A stretch of DNA of 64,000 bases from assembly GCF_046233715.1 (NCBI RefSeq), contig NZ_JBJNRJ010000005.1:62001-126000 (forward strand), written 5' to 3'. Each line of letters opens with the position of its first letter. The first letter of the stretch is position 1. This document shows, in pieces, positions 7,109-15,609 of this stretch. Under the pieces are notes generated by a model that was not told where the DNA came from, made no database searches, and was given only the letters and a program-made list of their open reading frames with translations. Origin of the DNA: Trujillonella humicola (GTDB lineage Bacteria; Actinomycetota; Actinomycetes; Mycobacteriales; Geodermatophilaceae). A program made the position numbers and the translations under genes.

Positions 7109-8785
7109 ATGGAGTCCACCACCGCCACACCCGTCGCCGAGGGCACCGTGCCTTGGCCGGAGGAGCTGGCCCGCGAGTACACCGCCCGCGGGTGGTGGCG
7201 CGGCCGGTCGCTCGGCGCGGACCTGTACGAGGTCGCCGACACCCGGCCCGACGAGGTGGCGCTCGTCGACGGCGGGGTCCGGCTGACCTCCGCCGAGCTC
7301 GGCGCCCGCGCCGACGCCCTGGCCTCCGGGCTGGTCGACGACCTCGGCCTGCGCCGCGGGGACCGGGTCGTCGTCCAGCTGCCCAACTGCTGGCAGTTCG
7401 TCGTCCTGACCCTGGCCTGCCTGCGGGCCGGGATCGTGCCGGTCATGGCCCTGCCCGCCCACCGGGAGCACGAGCTGGCGTACCTGGCCGCGCACAGCGA
7501 GGCCGCCGCGATCGCCGTGCCGGCGACGCTGCGCGGCTTCGACCACCAGGCCATGGCCGGCGAGCTGGTCGCCGGGTCGGACACCCTGCGGCACGTGCTC
7601 GTGGTCGGCGAGGAGGTCCGCCCGGGCGGCACCGACCTGACCGCGCTGTGCGCGGCCCCGGACGACGCCGCGGCCGAGCGGGCGCGCTGGGACGCCGACC
7701 CGCCGGACAGCCGCTCGGTGGCGGTCTTCCTGCTCTCCGGGGGGACGACGGGGCTGCCCAAGCTCATCGCCCGGACCCACGACGACTACTCCTACAACGC
7801 CCGGCAGAGCGCGGCGGTGTGCGGCTTCGGCCGCGACACGGTCTACCTCGTCGCGCTGCCGGCCTCGCACAACTTCCCGCTGGCCTGCCCGGGCATCCTC
7901 GGCGCGCTGCTGGCCGGCGGCCGGGTCGTCATGCTCCCCTCGCCCGAGCCGGAGCGGGCCTTCGCGACCATCGCCGCCGAGGGCGTGACGGTGACGGCGG
8001 CGGTGCCGGCGGTGGCGCAGCGCTGGCTCGCGCACGCCGCCGAGGCCGGCGCCGGGGAGGTCGCGTCGCTGCGGGTGCTGCAGGTCGGCGGCGCCCGGCT
8101 GGCCGACGAGGTCGCCCGGCGGGTGCGCCCGGTGCTCGGCGCAACCCTGCAGCAGGTGTTCGGCATGGCCGAGGGGCTGCTGAACTACACCCGCCTGGAC
8201 GACCCGGAGGAGGTCGTCTGCGCGACGCAGGGCCGGCCGATGAGCTCCGGCGACGAGGTGCGGATCGTGGACGAGGACGACCGCGACCTGCCCGACGGCG
8301 TCCCGGGGGCGCTGCTGACCCGCGGGCCGTACACCCCGCGCGGCTACTACCGGGCGCCGGAGCAGAACGCCCGCGCGTTCACCCCCGACGGCTGGTACCG
8401 CAGCGGCGACGTCGTCCGCCGGCGGCCCGACGGCAACCTCGTCGTCGAGGGCCGCGACAAGGACATGATCAACCGCGGCGGCGAGAAGATCAGCGCGGAG
8501 GAGGTCGAGAACGTCGTCTACACGCTGCCGGCCGTCGCGCAGGTGGCCGCGGTCGCGATGCCCGACCCGGAGCTGGGGGAGCGGGTCTGCGTCTACGCCG
8601 TCCTCGAGCCGGGAGCGCGGCTGAGCCTGGACGACGTGCGCGCCGCCTTCGCCGACGCGGGCGTGGCCCGCTTCAAGTGGCCCGACCGGCTGGAGGTGGT
8701 CGCCGAGCTGGCCACCACCAAGGTCGGGAAGATCGACAAGAAGGCGCTGCGCGAGGACCTCGCCGCGCGCACGACCGCGACCTGA
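7109..8785 (+). CDS. Aryl-AMP ligase (salicylyl-AMP ligase type)
   Basis: A 558-residue member of the ANL superfamily, in the branch of 2,3-dihydroxybenzoate- and salicylate-activating ligases (EntE/DhbE/SdgA-like). Visible motifs are the phosphate loop LLSGGTTGLPKLIARTH (about 210-227), QVFGMAEGLLNYT, GWYRSGD, and the C-terminal hinge and lysine region NRGGEKISAEEVE and KVGKIDKKAL. It adenylates an aromatic acid with ATP; CoA transfer may be its own or by the upstream synthetase. ATG at 7109 lies one base after the previous stop, so it is cotranscribed. Together with the hydroxylase and gentisate dioxygenase, salicylate is the most economical substrate. Confidence 0.87.
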   Translation: MESTTATPVAEGTVPWPEELAREYTARGWWRGRSLGADLYEVADTRPDEVALVDGGVRLTSAELGARADALASGLVDDLGLRRGDRVVVQLPNCWQFVVLTLACLRAGIVPVMALPAHREHELAYLAAHSEAAAIAVPATLRGFDHQAMAGELVAGSDTLRHVLVVGEEVRPGGTDLTALCAAPDDAAAERARWDADPPDSRSVAVFLLSGGTTGLPKLIARTHDDYSYNARQSAAVCGFGRDTVYLVALPASHNFPLACPGILGALLAGGRVVMLPSPEPERAFATIAAEGVTVTAAVPAVAQRWLAHAAEAGAGEVASLRVLQVGGARLADEVARRVRPVLGATLQQVFGMAEGLLNYTRLDDPEEVVCATQGRPMSSGDEVRIVDEDDRDLPDGVPGALLTRGPYTPRGYYRAPEQNARAFTPDGWYRSGDVVRRRPDGNLVVEGRDKDMINRGGEKISAEEVENVVYTLPAVAQVAAVAMPDPELGERVCVYAVLEPGARLSLDDVRAAFADAGVARFKWPDRLEVVAELATTKVGKIDKKALREDLAARTTAT

Positions 8786-8820
8786 TCCCCGCCATCCGCC
8801 CGCGCCGAGAGGAGTGCAGC

Positions 8821-9924
8821 ATGACCGCCACGAGCAGCGTCCCGCCCCCCGCCGTGGACTTCGACAGCCCGGAGCACCAGGCCCGGCTGGCCGAGCTCTA
8901 CCGCGACTTCGCCGCGGTGGGCATGACCCCGCTGTGGACCACCCGTGCCGATCTCATGCCGCACGTGCCGGCGCCCAGGGCGGTGCCGCACCTGTGGCGC
9001 TGGGCGGAGCTGTACCCGCTGGCGGCGCGCAGCGCCGAGCTGGTGCCGGTCGGCCGCGGCGGCGAGCGCCGGGCGATCAGCCTGGGCAACCCGGGCCTGC
9101 CCGGCGACCCGTACACGACCCCCACGCTGTGGGCGGCCATCCAGTACCTGGCCCCGCGGGAGAACGCCCCGGAGCACCGGCACTCGCAGTCGGCCTTCCG
9201 GTTCGTGCTGGAGGGCGAGGGCGTGTGGACCGTCGTCGACGGCGACCCGGTCGCCATGCGGCGCGGGGACCTGCTGCTCACCCCCGGCTGGCGCTTCCAC
9301 GGGCACCAGAACGTCTCCGACACCCCGATGGCCTGGCTCGACGGGCTGGACATCCCGCTGGTGGCCCAGACCGACCAGGGGTTCTTCGAGTTCGGCCCGG
9401 ACGAGGTCCGCGACCGGCGGACGCCGGAGCGGTCGAACTCCGAGCGGCTGTGGGGCGGTCCGGGCCTGACCCCGGTCGCGGCCGCCGGACCCCAGCCGCA
9501 GTCCCCGCTCATGGCCTACCGCTGGGCGCACACCGATGCCGCGCTGACCGGGCAGCTGGAGCTCGCCGCCGAGGGGGTGCCGGGCGCGGTGGTCGAGCCC
9601 GGTCACGCCGCGGTGCGCTTCACCAACCCGACCACCGGCGGCGACGCGCTGACCACGATGCGGACCGAGATGCACCGGCTGGCCGCCGGCACGACCACCC
9701 GGCGCACCCGGACCACCGCCTCCTCGGTCTGGCAGGTGTTCTCCGGCGGGGGCACCGTGACCCTCGACGGCACCTCGACCGCCCTCGAGCACGGCGACGT
9801 GATCGCCGTGCCGTCGTGGACCGAGTTCTCCCTGTCCGCCGGCTCCGACCTCGACCTGTTCACCTTCTCCGACGCACCCGTGTTCGAGAAGCTCTTCCTC
9901 CTCCGCACGGAAACGAGCTCCTGA
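8821..9924 (+). CDS. Gentisate 1,2-dioxygenase
   Basis: A 367-residue bicupin. The N-terminal cupin has ENAPEHRHSQSAFRFVLEGEG with metal ligands at about His119 and His121, and WRFHGHQN about 40 residues later with the third ligand. The second cupin (from about 280) lacks the HxH set. This layout and length match gentisate 1,2-dioxygenase, which cleaves gentisate to maleylpyruvate with Fe(II) and O2 in the cytoplasm. ATG at 8821 follows GAGAGGAG. The gene ends one base into the start of the next gene, and both enzymes of the following two steps are directly downstream. Confidence 0.92.
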   Translation: MTATSSVPPPAVDFDSPEHQARLAELYRDFAAVGMTPLWTTRADLMPHVPAPRAVPHLWRWAELYPLAARSAELVPVGRGGERRAISLGNPGLPGDPYTTPTLWAAIQYLAPRENAPEHRHSQSAFRFVLEGEGVWTVVDGDPVAMRRGDLLLTPGWRFHGHQNVSDTPMAWLDGLDIPLVAQTDQGFFEFGPDEVRDRRTPERSNSERLWGGPGLTPVAAAGPQPQSPLMAYRWAHTDAALTGQLELAAEGVPGAVVEPGHAAVRFTNPTTGGDALTTMRTEMHRLAAGTTTRRTRTTASSVWQVFSGGGTVTLDGTSTALEHGDVIAVPSWTEFSLSAGSDLDLFTFSDAPVFEKLFLLRTETSS

Positions 9925-10757
9925 TGCGCCTGGCCACCATCCGCACCGCGACGGGCACCCGCGCCGTCCGCGTCGACGCCGACCGCGCCGTCGAGACCGG
10001 CCAGGCCGACGTCGGCGAGCTGCTGGCGCAGCCGGGCTGGCGGGCGCTCGCCGAGGCCGCCGACGGGCCGGCCCACGACCGCGCCGGGCTGGACCTCGCG
10101 CCGGTCGTCCCGCGGCCGGGCAAGATCATCTGCGTCGGGATCAACTACGGCGCGCACATCGCCGAGATGGGCCGGGAGACCCCGGAGTTCCCGACCCTGT
10201 TCGCCAAGTACGCCGAGGCGCTGATCGGCGCGTACGACGACGTGGTCCTGCCGGAGGCGTCGCAGGCCGTGGACTGGGAGGGCGAGCTCGCCGTCGTCCT
10301 GGGCGACACGGTGCGGCACGCCGACGAGGCCACCGCGGCGGCCGCGATCGCCGGCTACTCCGTGCTCAACGACGTCACCGCCCGGGACTGGCAGTACCGG
10401 ACGCTGCAGTGGCTGCAGGGCAAGACCTTCGAGGCGACGACGCCCTTCGGGCCCGAGCTGGTCACGCCCGACGAGGCGGGGGAGGGGCTGGACCTCACCT
10501 GCGCGGTCGACGGGGAGGTCGTGCAGTCGGCCAACACCGCCGACCTGGTGTTCGGGGCCGCCGCCACGATCGCCTACGTCTCCACGATCATGACCCTGCG
10601 GCCGGGTGACGTCATCGCGCTGGGCACCCCCGGCGGCGTCGGCCACGCCCGCAAGCCGCCGCGCTACCTCGCCGAGGGATCGGTGCTGACCACGGCCGTC
10701 GCCGGCCTGGGGGAGTGCCGCAACACCTGCCGCGCGGAGAAGGGCGCGGAGAAGTGA
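9924..10757 (+). CDS. Fumarylpyruvate hydrolase (FAH family)
   Basis: A 277-residue fumarylacetoacetate-hydrolase-fold protein. It has the conserved KIICVGINYGAHIAEMG start of the FAH domain (about residue 70), the metal-binding DWEGELAVVLG (about 115), NDVTARDWQ and the closing RPGDVIALGTPGGVGHAR. In the gentisate pathway this family splits fumarylpyruvate into fumarate and pyruvate. The ATG overlaps the stop of the dioxygenase gene by one base, and the isomerase gene follows with a GTGA overlap, so the three lower-pathway enzymes are made together. FAH members are broad, but the context makes this substrate likely. Confidence 0.87.
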   Translation: MRLATIRTATGTRAVRVDADRAVETGQADVGELLAQPGWRALAEAADGPAHDRAGLDLAPVVPRPGKIICVGINYGAHIAEMGRETPEFPTLFAKYAEALIGAYDDVVLPEASQAVDWEGELAVVLGDTVRHADEATAAAAIAGYSVLNDVTARDWQYRTLQWLQGKTFEATTPFGPELVTPDEAGEGLDLTCAVDGEVVQSANTADLVFGAAATIAYVSTIMTLRPGDVIALGTPGGVGHARKPPRYLAEGSVLTTAVAGLGECRNTCRAEKGAEK

Positions 10758-11446
10758 GCGGCGCGGTGAGCGCCCGCGAGCTCTGGGCCGACGGCGAACG
10801 CACGCTGGGCACGGCGCTGGGCCGGCTGGTGCCGGCCGACTACGCCGGCCCCTCGCTGCTGCCGGACTGGTCGCGCGCGCACGTGCTCGGGCACCTGGCC
10901 GGCAACGCCGACGCGCTGGTCAACCTGCTGGCCTGGGCCCGCACCGGCGTCGAGACGCCGATGTACGCCTCGCCCGAGGCGCGCAACGCCGAGATCGCCC
11001 GCCGGGCGGCGCTCGATCCGGCCGCGCTCGAGGCCGAGGTGCTCACCTCGACCCGGCGGCTGGCCGAGGCGGTGGCCGGCCTGCCCGAGCAGGCGTGGGC
11101 CGCGCAGGTGCGGACCGCCCAGGGCCGGACCGTGCCCGCGTCCGAGGTGCTGGGGATGCGCGCCCGGGAGGTGTGGGTGCACGCCGTCGACCTCGACGCC
11201 GGGGTCTCCTTCGCCGACGTCCCCGCCGAGGTGCTGACCGACGTGGTCGACGAGGTCTTCGCCGCCTGGGACCGGCGCGGCGACACCCCGGCGCTCACCC
11301 TGTTCGCCGACGGCCGCGAGTGGGGGAGCGGGGAGCCGGCGGTGGCCGGCTCCCTGCCCGACGTCGCCGGCTGGGTGTCGGGGCGGACGGCGGGGCAGGG
11401 CCTGCGCGCCGACGGGCCGCTGCCGGCGCTGCCGCGGTGGGTCTGA
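10754..11446 (+). CDS. Mycothiol-dependent maleylpyruvate isomerase
   Basis: A 230-residue DinB/MDMPI-fold protein. DWSRAHVLGHLAGNA (about 35-50) supplies one metal-binding His and REVWVHAVDLDAG (about 137-149) supplies the Glu and second His, as in the Corynebacterium mycothiol-dependent enzyme. It isomerises maleylpyruvate to fumarylpyruvate with mycothiol, the thiol of actinobacteria. The GTG start at 10754 sits in a GTGA overlap with the FAH gene and behind a GGAG; another GTG at 10766 is possible. Its position between gentisate dioxygenase/FAH and the amidohydrolase gene fits this pathway. Confidence 0.88.
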   Translation: MSGAVSARELWADGERTLGTALGRLVPADYAGPSLLPDWSRAHVLGHLAGNADALVNLLAWARTGVETPMYASPEARNAEIARRAALDPAALEAEVLTSTRRLAEAVAGLPEQAWAAQVRTAQGRTVPASEVLGMRAREVWVHAVDLDAGVSFADVPAEVLTDVVDEVFAAWDRRGDTPALTLFADGREWGSGEPAVAGSLPDVAGWVSGRTAGQGLRADGPLPALPRWV

Positions 11447-11468
11447 GCGAGAGGAACGGGGAGCACGC

Positions 11469-12329
11469 ATGCTCGACGGACACGTGCTGGTCGACGCGCA
11501 CGTCCACGTCCCGCGCCTGGACACCCTCGCCCCGGCGTGGGTCGACTGGGCGCGGCAGTTCGGCCCCAGCGGCATCCTCGAGGAGATCTGGCTGCCCGAC
11601 GGCACCCCGGACCCGGCGGCGCTGGACCGGCACATGGGGGAGCAGGGCGTCGACGTCGCCCTGCTGTTCTGCGAGTACAGCCCGAAGGCCACCGGCTACC
11701 AGCGCTTCGACGACCTGCTGCCGCTGGTCGAGGCGAACCCGCGGCGGTTCCGGCCGGTGGCCAACGTCAACCCGCACCTGCACTTCCCGATCGCCCGCGA
11801 GCTCGGCCGGCAGCTGGACCTCGGTGCCGCGGCGCTGAAGATCCACCCCGTGCACGGCGGCTTCCGGGCCGACGACGCGGCCATGTACCCGGCGTACGCG
11901 GTGCTGGTCGAGCGGGGCGTGCCGCTGGTCGTGCACTGCGGGACCAGCACCTTCCCCGGCTCCACGAACGCCTACGCCGATCCGCAGCTGCTCGACGCGG
12001 TGATCCGCGACTTCCCCGACCTGCACGTCGTGCTCGCCCACGGCGGCCGCGGCTGGTGGTACGACGCCGCGGCCTTCCTCGCGGTGTCCCGCCCGAACGT
12101 CTGGATCGAGCTGTCGGGCCTCCCGCCGAAGCGGCTGCCGGAGTACTACGCGAAGTTCGACCTGGGGCGGCTGGCCCGCAAGTGGATCTACGGCACCGAC
12201 TGGCCCGGCGTCCCCGGCCAGGCCGCGAACGCCCGGGCGATCGCCTCGCTGGGCCTCCCGGAGGACGTCGTCCCGCTGGTCCTCGGCGGCAACGCCCTGC
12301 GCGTCTACTCGGGGCTGGACCCGGCCTGA
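11469..12329 (+). CDS. Amidohydrolase-2 family metal hydrolase/decarboxylase
   Basis: A 286-residue TIM-barrel amidohydrolase of the ACMSD-like type. Metal ligands visible are HVH at about residues 13-15 (VDAHVHVP), the LKIHPVHGG strand, VVHCGTSTF, VLAHGG and the C-terminal YGTDWPG Asp. Members of this group decarboxylate or hydrolyse aromatic and lactone compounds. ATG at 11469 follows GGGGAG, 22 bases after the isomerase gene. Its role in a gentisate operon is not obvious: it could feed a related acid (for example a dihydroxybenzoate) into or out of the pathway. Substrate unknown. Confidence 0.8.
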   Translation: MLDGHVLVDAHVHVPRLDTLAPAWVDWARQFGPSGILEEIWLPDGTPDPAALDRHMGEQGVDVALLFCEYSPKATGYQRFDDLLPLVEANPRRFRPVANVNPHLHFPIARELGRQLDLGAAALKIHPVHGGFRADDAAMYPAYAVLVERGVPLVVHCGTSTFPGSTNAYADPQLLDAVIRDFPDLHVVLAHGGRGWWYDAAAFLAVSRPNVWIELSGLPPKRLPEYYAKFDLGRLARKWIYGTDWPGVPGQAANARAIASLGLPEDVVPLVLGGNALRVYSGLDPA

Positions 12330-12452
12330 CCGGGCACCGGCGGGTCCCGTAGCCACGGCGGCGCCCGGAGGACCAGGTCGGTCGCCAGGAGCACCTGCCG
12401 GCGCACCGCCTGCTCCCGGCGGACCGCTCGGGGCGGAGAGGAACGAGGACGC

Positions 12453-13643
12453 ATGGGCGAGGAGACGGTCGTCGCGGCCTCCCGGCCGGCGTCGGGCGGC
12501 CTGCGGGTGGTCGTGGCCCCCGACAAGTACCGGGGGAGCCTCACCGCGGCGGAGGCGGCGCAGGCCATGGCCGCCGGCGTCCGCGACGAGGTGCCGGACG
12601 CGGCCGTCGACGTGCTGCCCGTCGCCGACGGCGGCGAGGGGACGCTCGACGTCCTGCTGCACGCGGGAGCCACCCCCGTGCCGGTGCGGGTTCCCGGGCC
12701 ACTGGGCCGGCCGGTCGACGCCCGGATCGCCGTCCTCGGGTCGACGGCCTACGTGGAGAGTGCGCAGGCGTGCGGCCTCGCCCTGATCGCGTCCCCCGGG
12801 CCCGCCACCGCGCTGGACGCCAGCACCGAGGGGGTGGGGGAGCTGCTGCTGGCGGCCGCCCGCCTGGACGTGCGGACGGCCGTCGTCGGGCTCGGCGGCT
12901 CGGCCACGACCGACGGCGGCGCCGGGCTCGCCCGCGCCCTGGGATTCGTGCCCCTGGACGCCGCGGGCCGGCAGGCCGCCCCGGGAGGGGGAGGGCTCGC
13001 GACCGTCGCCCGCCTGGCCGACCGGCGCGAGCAGGACGCGCTGCGGGGGATGCGCGTGGTCGCGGCGTGCGACGTGACGGCACCGCTGCTGGGGCCGCAG
13101 GGCGCGGCCGCGGTGTTCGCACCGCAGAAGGGAGCCGGCCCCGCCGAGGTCCGGCGGCTGGAGCAGGGGCTCCGCGCGTGGGCCGGCGTGCTCGCCGCCG
13201 CCACCGGGCGGGACGTCTCGGCGCTGCCCGGAGCCGGCGCCGCGGGCGGCCTGGCGGCCGCGCTGGTGGCGCTCTGCGGCGCCGAGATCACGTCCGGGGC
13301 CACCCTGCTGCTGGACCTGGTCGGCCTGCGGCGGGTCGTCGCGGCGGCGCACCTCGTCCTCACGGGGGAGGGCGCCATCGATGCCTCGACGGTCGCGGGC
13401 AAGGGGCCGAAGGCCGTCGCCGACGTCGCCCGCGCGGCGGGCGTCCCGGTGATCGCGGTCGCCGGGCGGGCCGAGCGCGGCGACCCGGCGGTGGCGCGGT
13501 CGTTCGACGTGCTCGAGGACCTGGTCACCGCCTTCCCGGGGGAGGACACCCTGCGCGACGCCGGCCCCCTGCTGCGCCGCTGCACCCGCCGGGCGGTCGG
13601 GCAGTGGCGGTCCGCTCGACCGGGACCGGGCGCTCCCGACTGA
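12453..13643 (+). CDS. Glycerate kinase
   Basis: A 396-residue class II (GlxK/GarK-type) glycerate kinase. The start APDKYRGSLTAAEAA, PVADGGEGTLDVL, the GLGGSATTDGGAGLARALG phosphate-binding segment, and LTGEGAIDASTVAGKGP are all family hallmarks. It phosphorylates D-glycerate (to 2- or 3-phosphoglycerate, which cannot be told from sequence). ATG at 12453 follows GGCGGAGAGGAACGAG. It lies 123 bases after the amidohydrolase and is convergent with the acetoacetyl-CoA synthetase gene, so it closes the plus-strand cluster. No direct link to salicylate breakdown is known. Confidence 0.92.
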   Translation: MGEETVVAASRPASGGLRVVVAPDKYRGSLTAAEAAQAMAAGVRDEVPDAAVDVLPVADGGEGTLDVLLHAGATPVPVRVPGPLGRPVDARIAVLGSTAYVESAQACGLALIASPGPATALDASTEGVGELLLAAARLDVRTAVVGLGGSATTDGGAGLARALGFVPLDAAGRQAAPGGGGLATVARLADRREQDALRGMRVVAACDVTAPLLGPQGAAAVFAPQKGAGPAEVRRLEQGLRAWAGVLAAATGRDVSALPGAGAAGGLAAALVALCGAEITSGATLLLDLVGLRRVVAAAHLVLTGEGAIDASTVAGKGPKAVADVARAAGVPVIAVAGRAERGDPAVARSFDVLEDLVTAFPGEDTLRDAGPLLRRCTRRAVGQWRSARPGPGAPD

Positions 13644-13662
13644 GCGGCCGCCGGGGCCGGTG

Positions 13663-15609
13663 TCACTCTCCGCGGCGTCGGGCGCCGACATCGCGGTGGA
13701 AGTCGAGGAGCTCGGGCCGGTCGACGGCATGCCGGTCGACGGCGACCCGGCCGCTGAGCAGGCTCTTGACCGGGACCTCGAGCTTCTTGCCGGTCAAGGT
13801 GTGGGGGATGGCGGGCGCCTGGACGACCTCATCCGGGACGTGGCGTGGCGACACCTGCTCGCGCACGGCGGCGAGGATCGCCGTGCGGAGGACGTCGTCG
13901 AGCTCGAGCCCGTCGTCGAGCGCGACGAACAGGGGCATCCAGTAGCCGCCGTCGTCCTCCTCGACGCCGACGACCATCGCCTCCCGGACCTGGGGGAGGC
14001 TCTCGGCGGCCTGGCAGATGTCGGCGCTGCCCATCCGGATGCCGTGCCGGTTCAAGGTGGCGTCGGATCGGCCGTGCACGACCACCGAACTGCGGCCGGT
14101 GACCGTGACCCAGTCGCCGTGCCGCCACACGGCGGGGACGGCGGCGAAGTGGTCGAAGTACGCCGCCCGGTAGCGCGCGCCGTCGGGGTCGTTCCAGAAG
14201 CCGAGGGGCATCGAGGGCATCGGCGTGGTGACCACCAGCTCGCCCACCTCGTCGACGAGCGACTCGCCGGCCGGGGACCAGGCCTGCACGTCGACGCCGA
14301 GGCAGCGCACGGCGATCTCGCCGGCGCGGACGGGCACGGTCGGGACCGAGCCGGCGAAGCCGCTCACCACGTCGGTGCCGCCGGTCGTGCTCCCGACCAG
14401 GACGCCGGGCAGCGCGCCGGCCGCCCAGCGGTGCAGCGGGGCCGTGAGCACCGAACCCGTGCACCCGACCACCCGGAGGGCGCCGAGGTCCCACTGGGCC
14501 GCGGGGTGCACGCCCGCGTCGCGGGTGGCCGCCAGGTAGCCGGGAGCGAGCCCGAGGTGGGTGACCCGACCGCGCTCGGCGACCTGCCAGAGGGCGGGGA
14601 CGCCGGGGGCGCCGTCGAAGCAGTGGACCGTGGCGCCGCGCAGCAGCCCACCGACGCGGAGCTGCCACATCATCCAGTTCAGCGTCGTGTACCAGAAGAA
14701 CTGGTCGCCGGGTCCGAGGTCGAGGTGCAGCGCGAGGGTCTTGAGGTGCTCCACGACCACGCCGGCGTGGCCGTGGACGATGCCCTTCGGCGGGCCGGTG
14801 GTGCCCGAGGTGAACAGGACCCAGAGCGGGTGGTCGGCCGGCAACGGCCGCGCCTCGACGTGCCGGGCGCCCGTCGAGACGGCGTCGACCCAGGGAACGG
14901 TGGCGCCGCCGCGGGGAGGGTCGTCCCCGACGAGCACGGTGGCCCGCAGGTCCGGCAGGCCCGCCTGCAGCCGGACGACGTCGTCCCTGCGGTCCACCCA
15001 CGTCCCGCGGTGGTGGTGACCGGAGCCGGCGACGAGCACGGTCGGGGCGAGCTGCGCGAGCCGGGCGAGCGCGGCGTCGGCGCGGAGGTCGCTGCCGCAG
15101 CCGGCCCACACCGCGCCGAGGCTGGCCGCCGCGAGGAACGCGACGACCGCCTCGGGGCGGTCGGGCAGGTAGCCCGCCACCCGGTCCCCTGCGCCGACCC
15201 CCAGTGCGGTGAGGGTGGCGGCGAGCCCGGCCACCTGCTGCTCGAGCTCGGGCCACGTCAGCACCCGGCTCGCACCGGTCTCGTCGTGCCCGACGACGGC
15301 GGCGCCGCTGCGGGGCGTACGGAACACCTGGCCGGTGTAGTTGATCCGGCCGCCCGGGAACCACCGCGTGTGCGGCATCGGCGCCCCGTCGGTGACGGCG
15401 TCGGGCGCGACGTCCCACACCATCCCGACGTGGTCGGCCACGGCGGTCCAGAACGCCGCCGGCTCGGTCACCGACCAGCGCCAGAGGGCGTCGTAGCCGG
15501 CGTCGGGTGGCGGCCCGCCGTGCGCAGCGGCGGTCCGCGCGAACCGGGTGATCTCCGCGTCGGCGGCCGCGTCCGGCTGCGGTGTCCAGACCGCGGGGTC
15601 GCCGGTCAC
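13663..15609 (-). CDS. Acetoacetyl-CoA synthetase
   Basis: A 648-residue ANL-superfamily ligase with acetoacetate-CoA ligase features: the acetyl-CoA-synthetase N-terminal cap (WFPGGRINYTGQVF), the phosphate loop LFTSGTTGPPKGIVHGH (about 265-281), YTTLNWMMWQ, WNDPDGARYRAAYFD, WRHGDW and the C-terminal lysine region HTLTGKKLEVPVK. It converts acetoacetate, ATP and CoA to acetoacetyl-CoA. The GTG start at 15609 forms a GTGA overlap with the stop of the fumarylacetoacetase-like gene. That pairing makes sense because fumarylacetoacetate cleavage yields acetoacetate. Last gene of the P450 operon, 19 bases from the convergent glycerate kinase stop. Confidence 0.92.
   Translation of the reverse strand: MTGDPAVWTPQPDAAADAEITRFARTAAAHGGPPPDAGYDALWRWSVTEPAAFWTAVADHVGMVWDVAPDAVTDGAPMPHTRWFPGGRINYTGQVFRTPRSGAAVVGHDETGASRVLTWPELEQQVAGLAATLTALGVGAGDRVAGYLPDRPEAVVAFLAAASLGAVWAGCGSDLRADAALARLAQLAPTVLVAGSGHHHRGTWVDRRDDVVRLQAGLPDLRATVLVGDDPPRGGATVPWVDAVSTGARHVEARPLPADHPLWVLFTSGTTGPPKGIVHGHAGVVVEHLKTLALHLDLGPGDQFFWYTTLNWMMWQLRVGGLLRGATVHCFDGAPGVPALWQVAERGRVTHLGLAPGYLAATRDAGVHPAAQWDLGALRVVGCTGSVLTAPLHRWAAGALPGVLVGSTTGGTDVVSGFAGSVPTVPVRAGEIAVRCLGVDVQAWSPAGESLVDEVGELVVTTPMPSMPLGFWNDPDGARYRAAYFDHFAAVPAVWRHGDWVTVTGRSSVVVHGRSDATLNRHGIRMGSADICQAAESLPQVREAMVVGVEEDDGGYWMPLFVALDDGLELDDVLRTAILAAVREQVSPRHVPDEVVQAPAIPHTLTGKKLEVPVKSLLSGRVAVDRHAVDRPELLDFHRDVGARRRGE

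Noticed and set aside
12330..12452. Spacer before glycerate kinase checked for an operator or terminator
   Set aside because: GC-rich without a convincing stem or repeated box; only the ribosome site near the end is clear.
11295..13730. Long minus-strand open frames opposite the isomerase, amidohydrolase and glycerate kinase genes
   Set aside because: High GC keeps antisense frames open. The translations have no domain and the plus-strand genes are clear.
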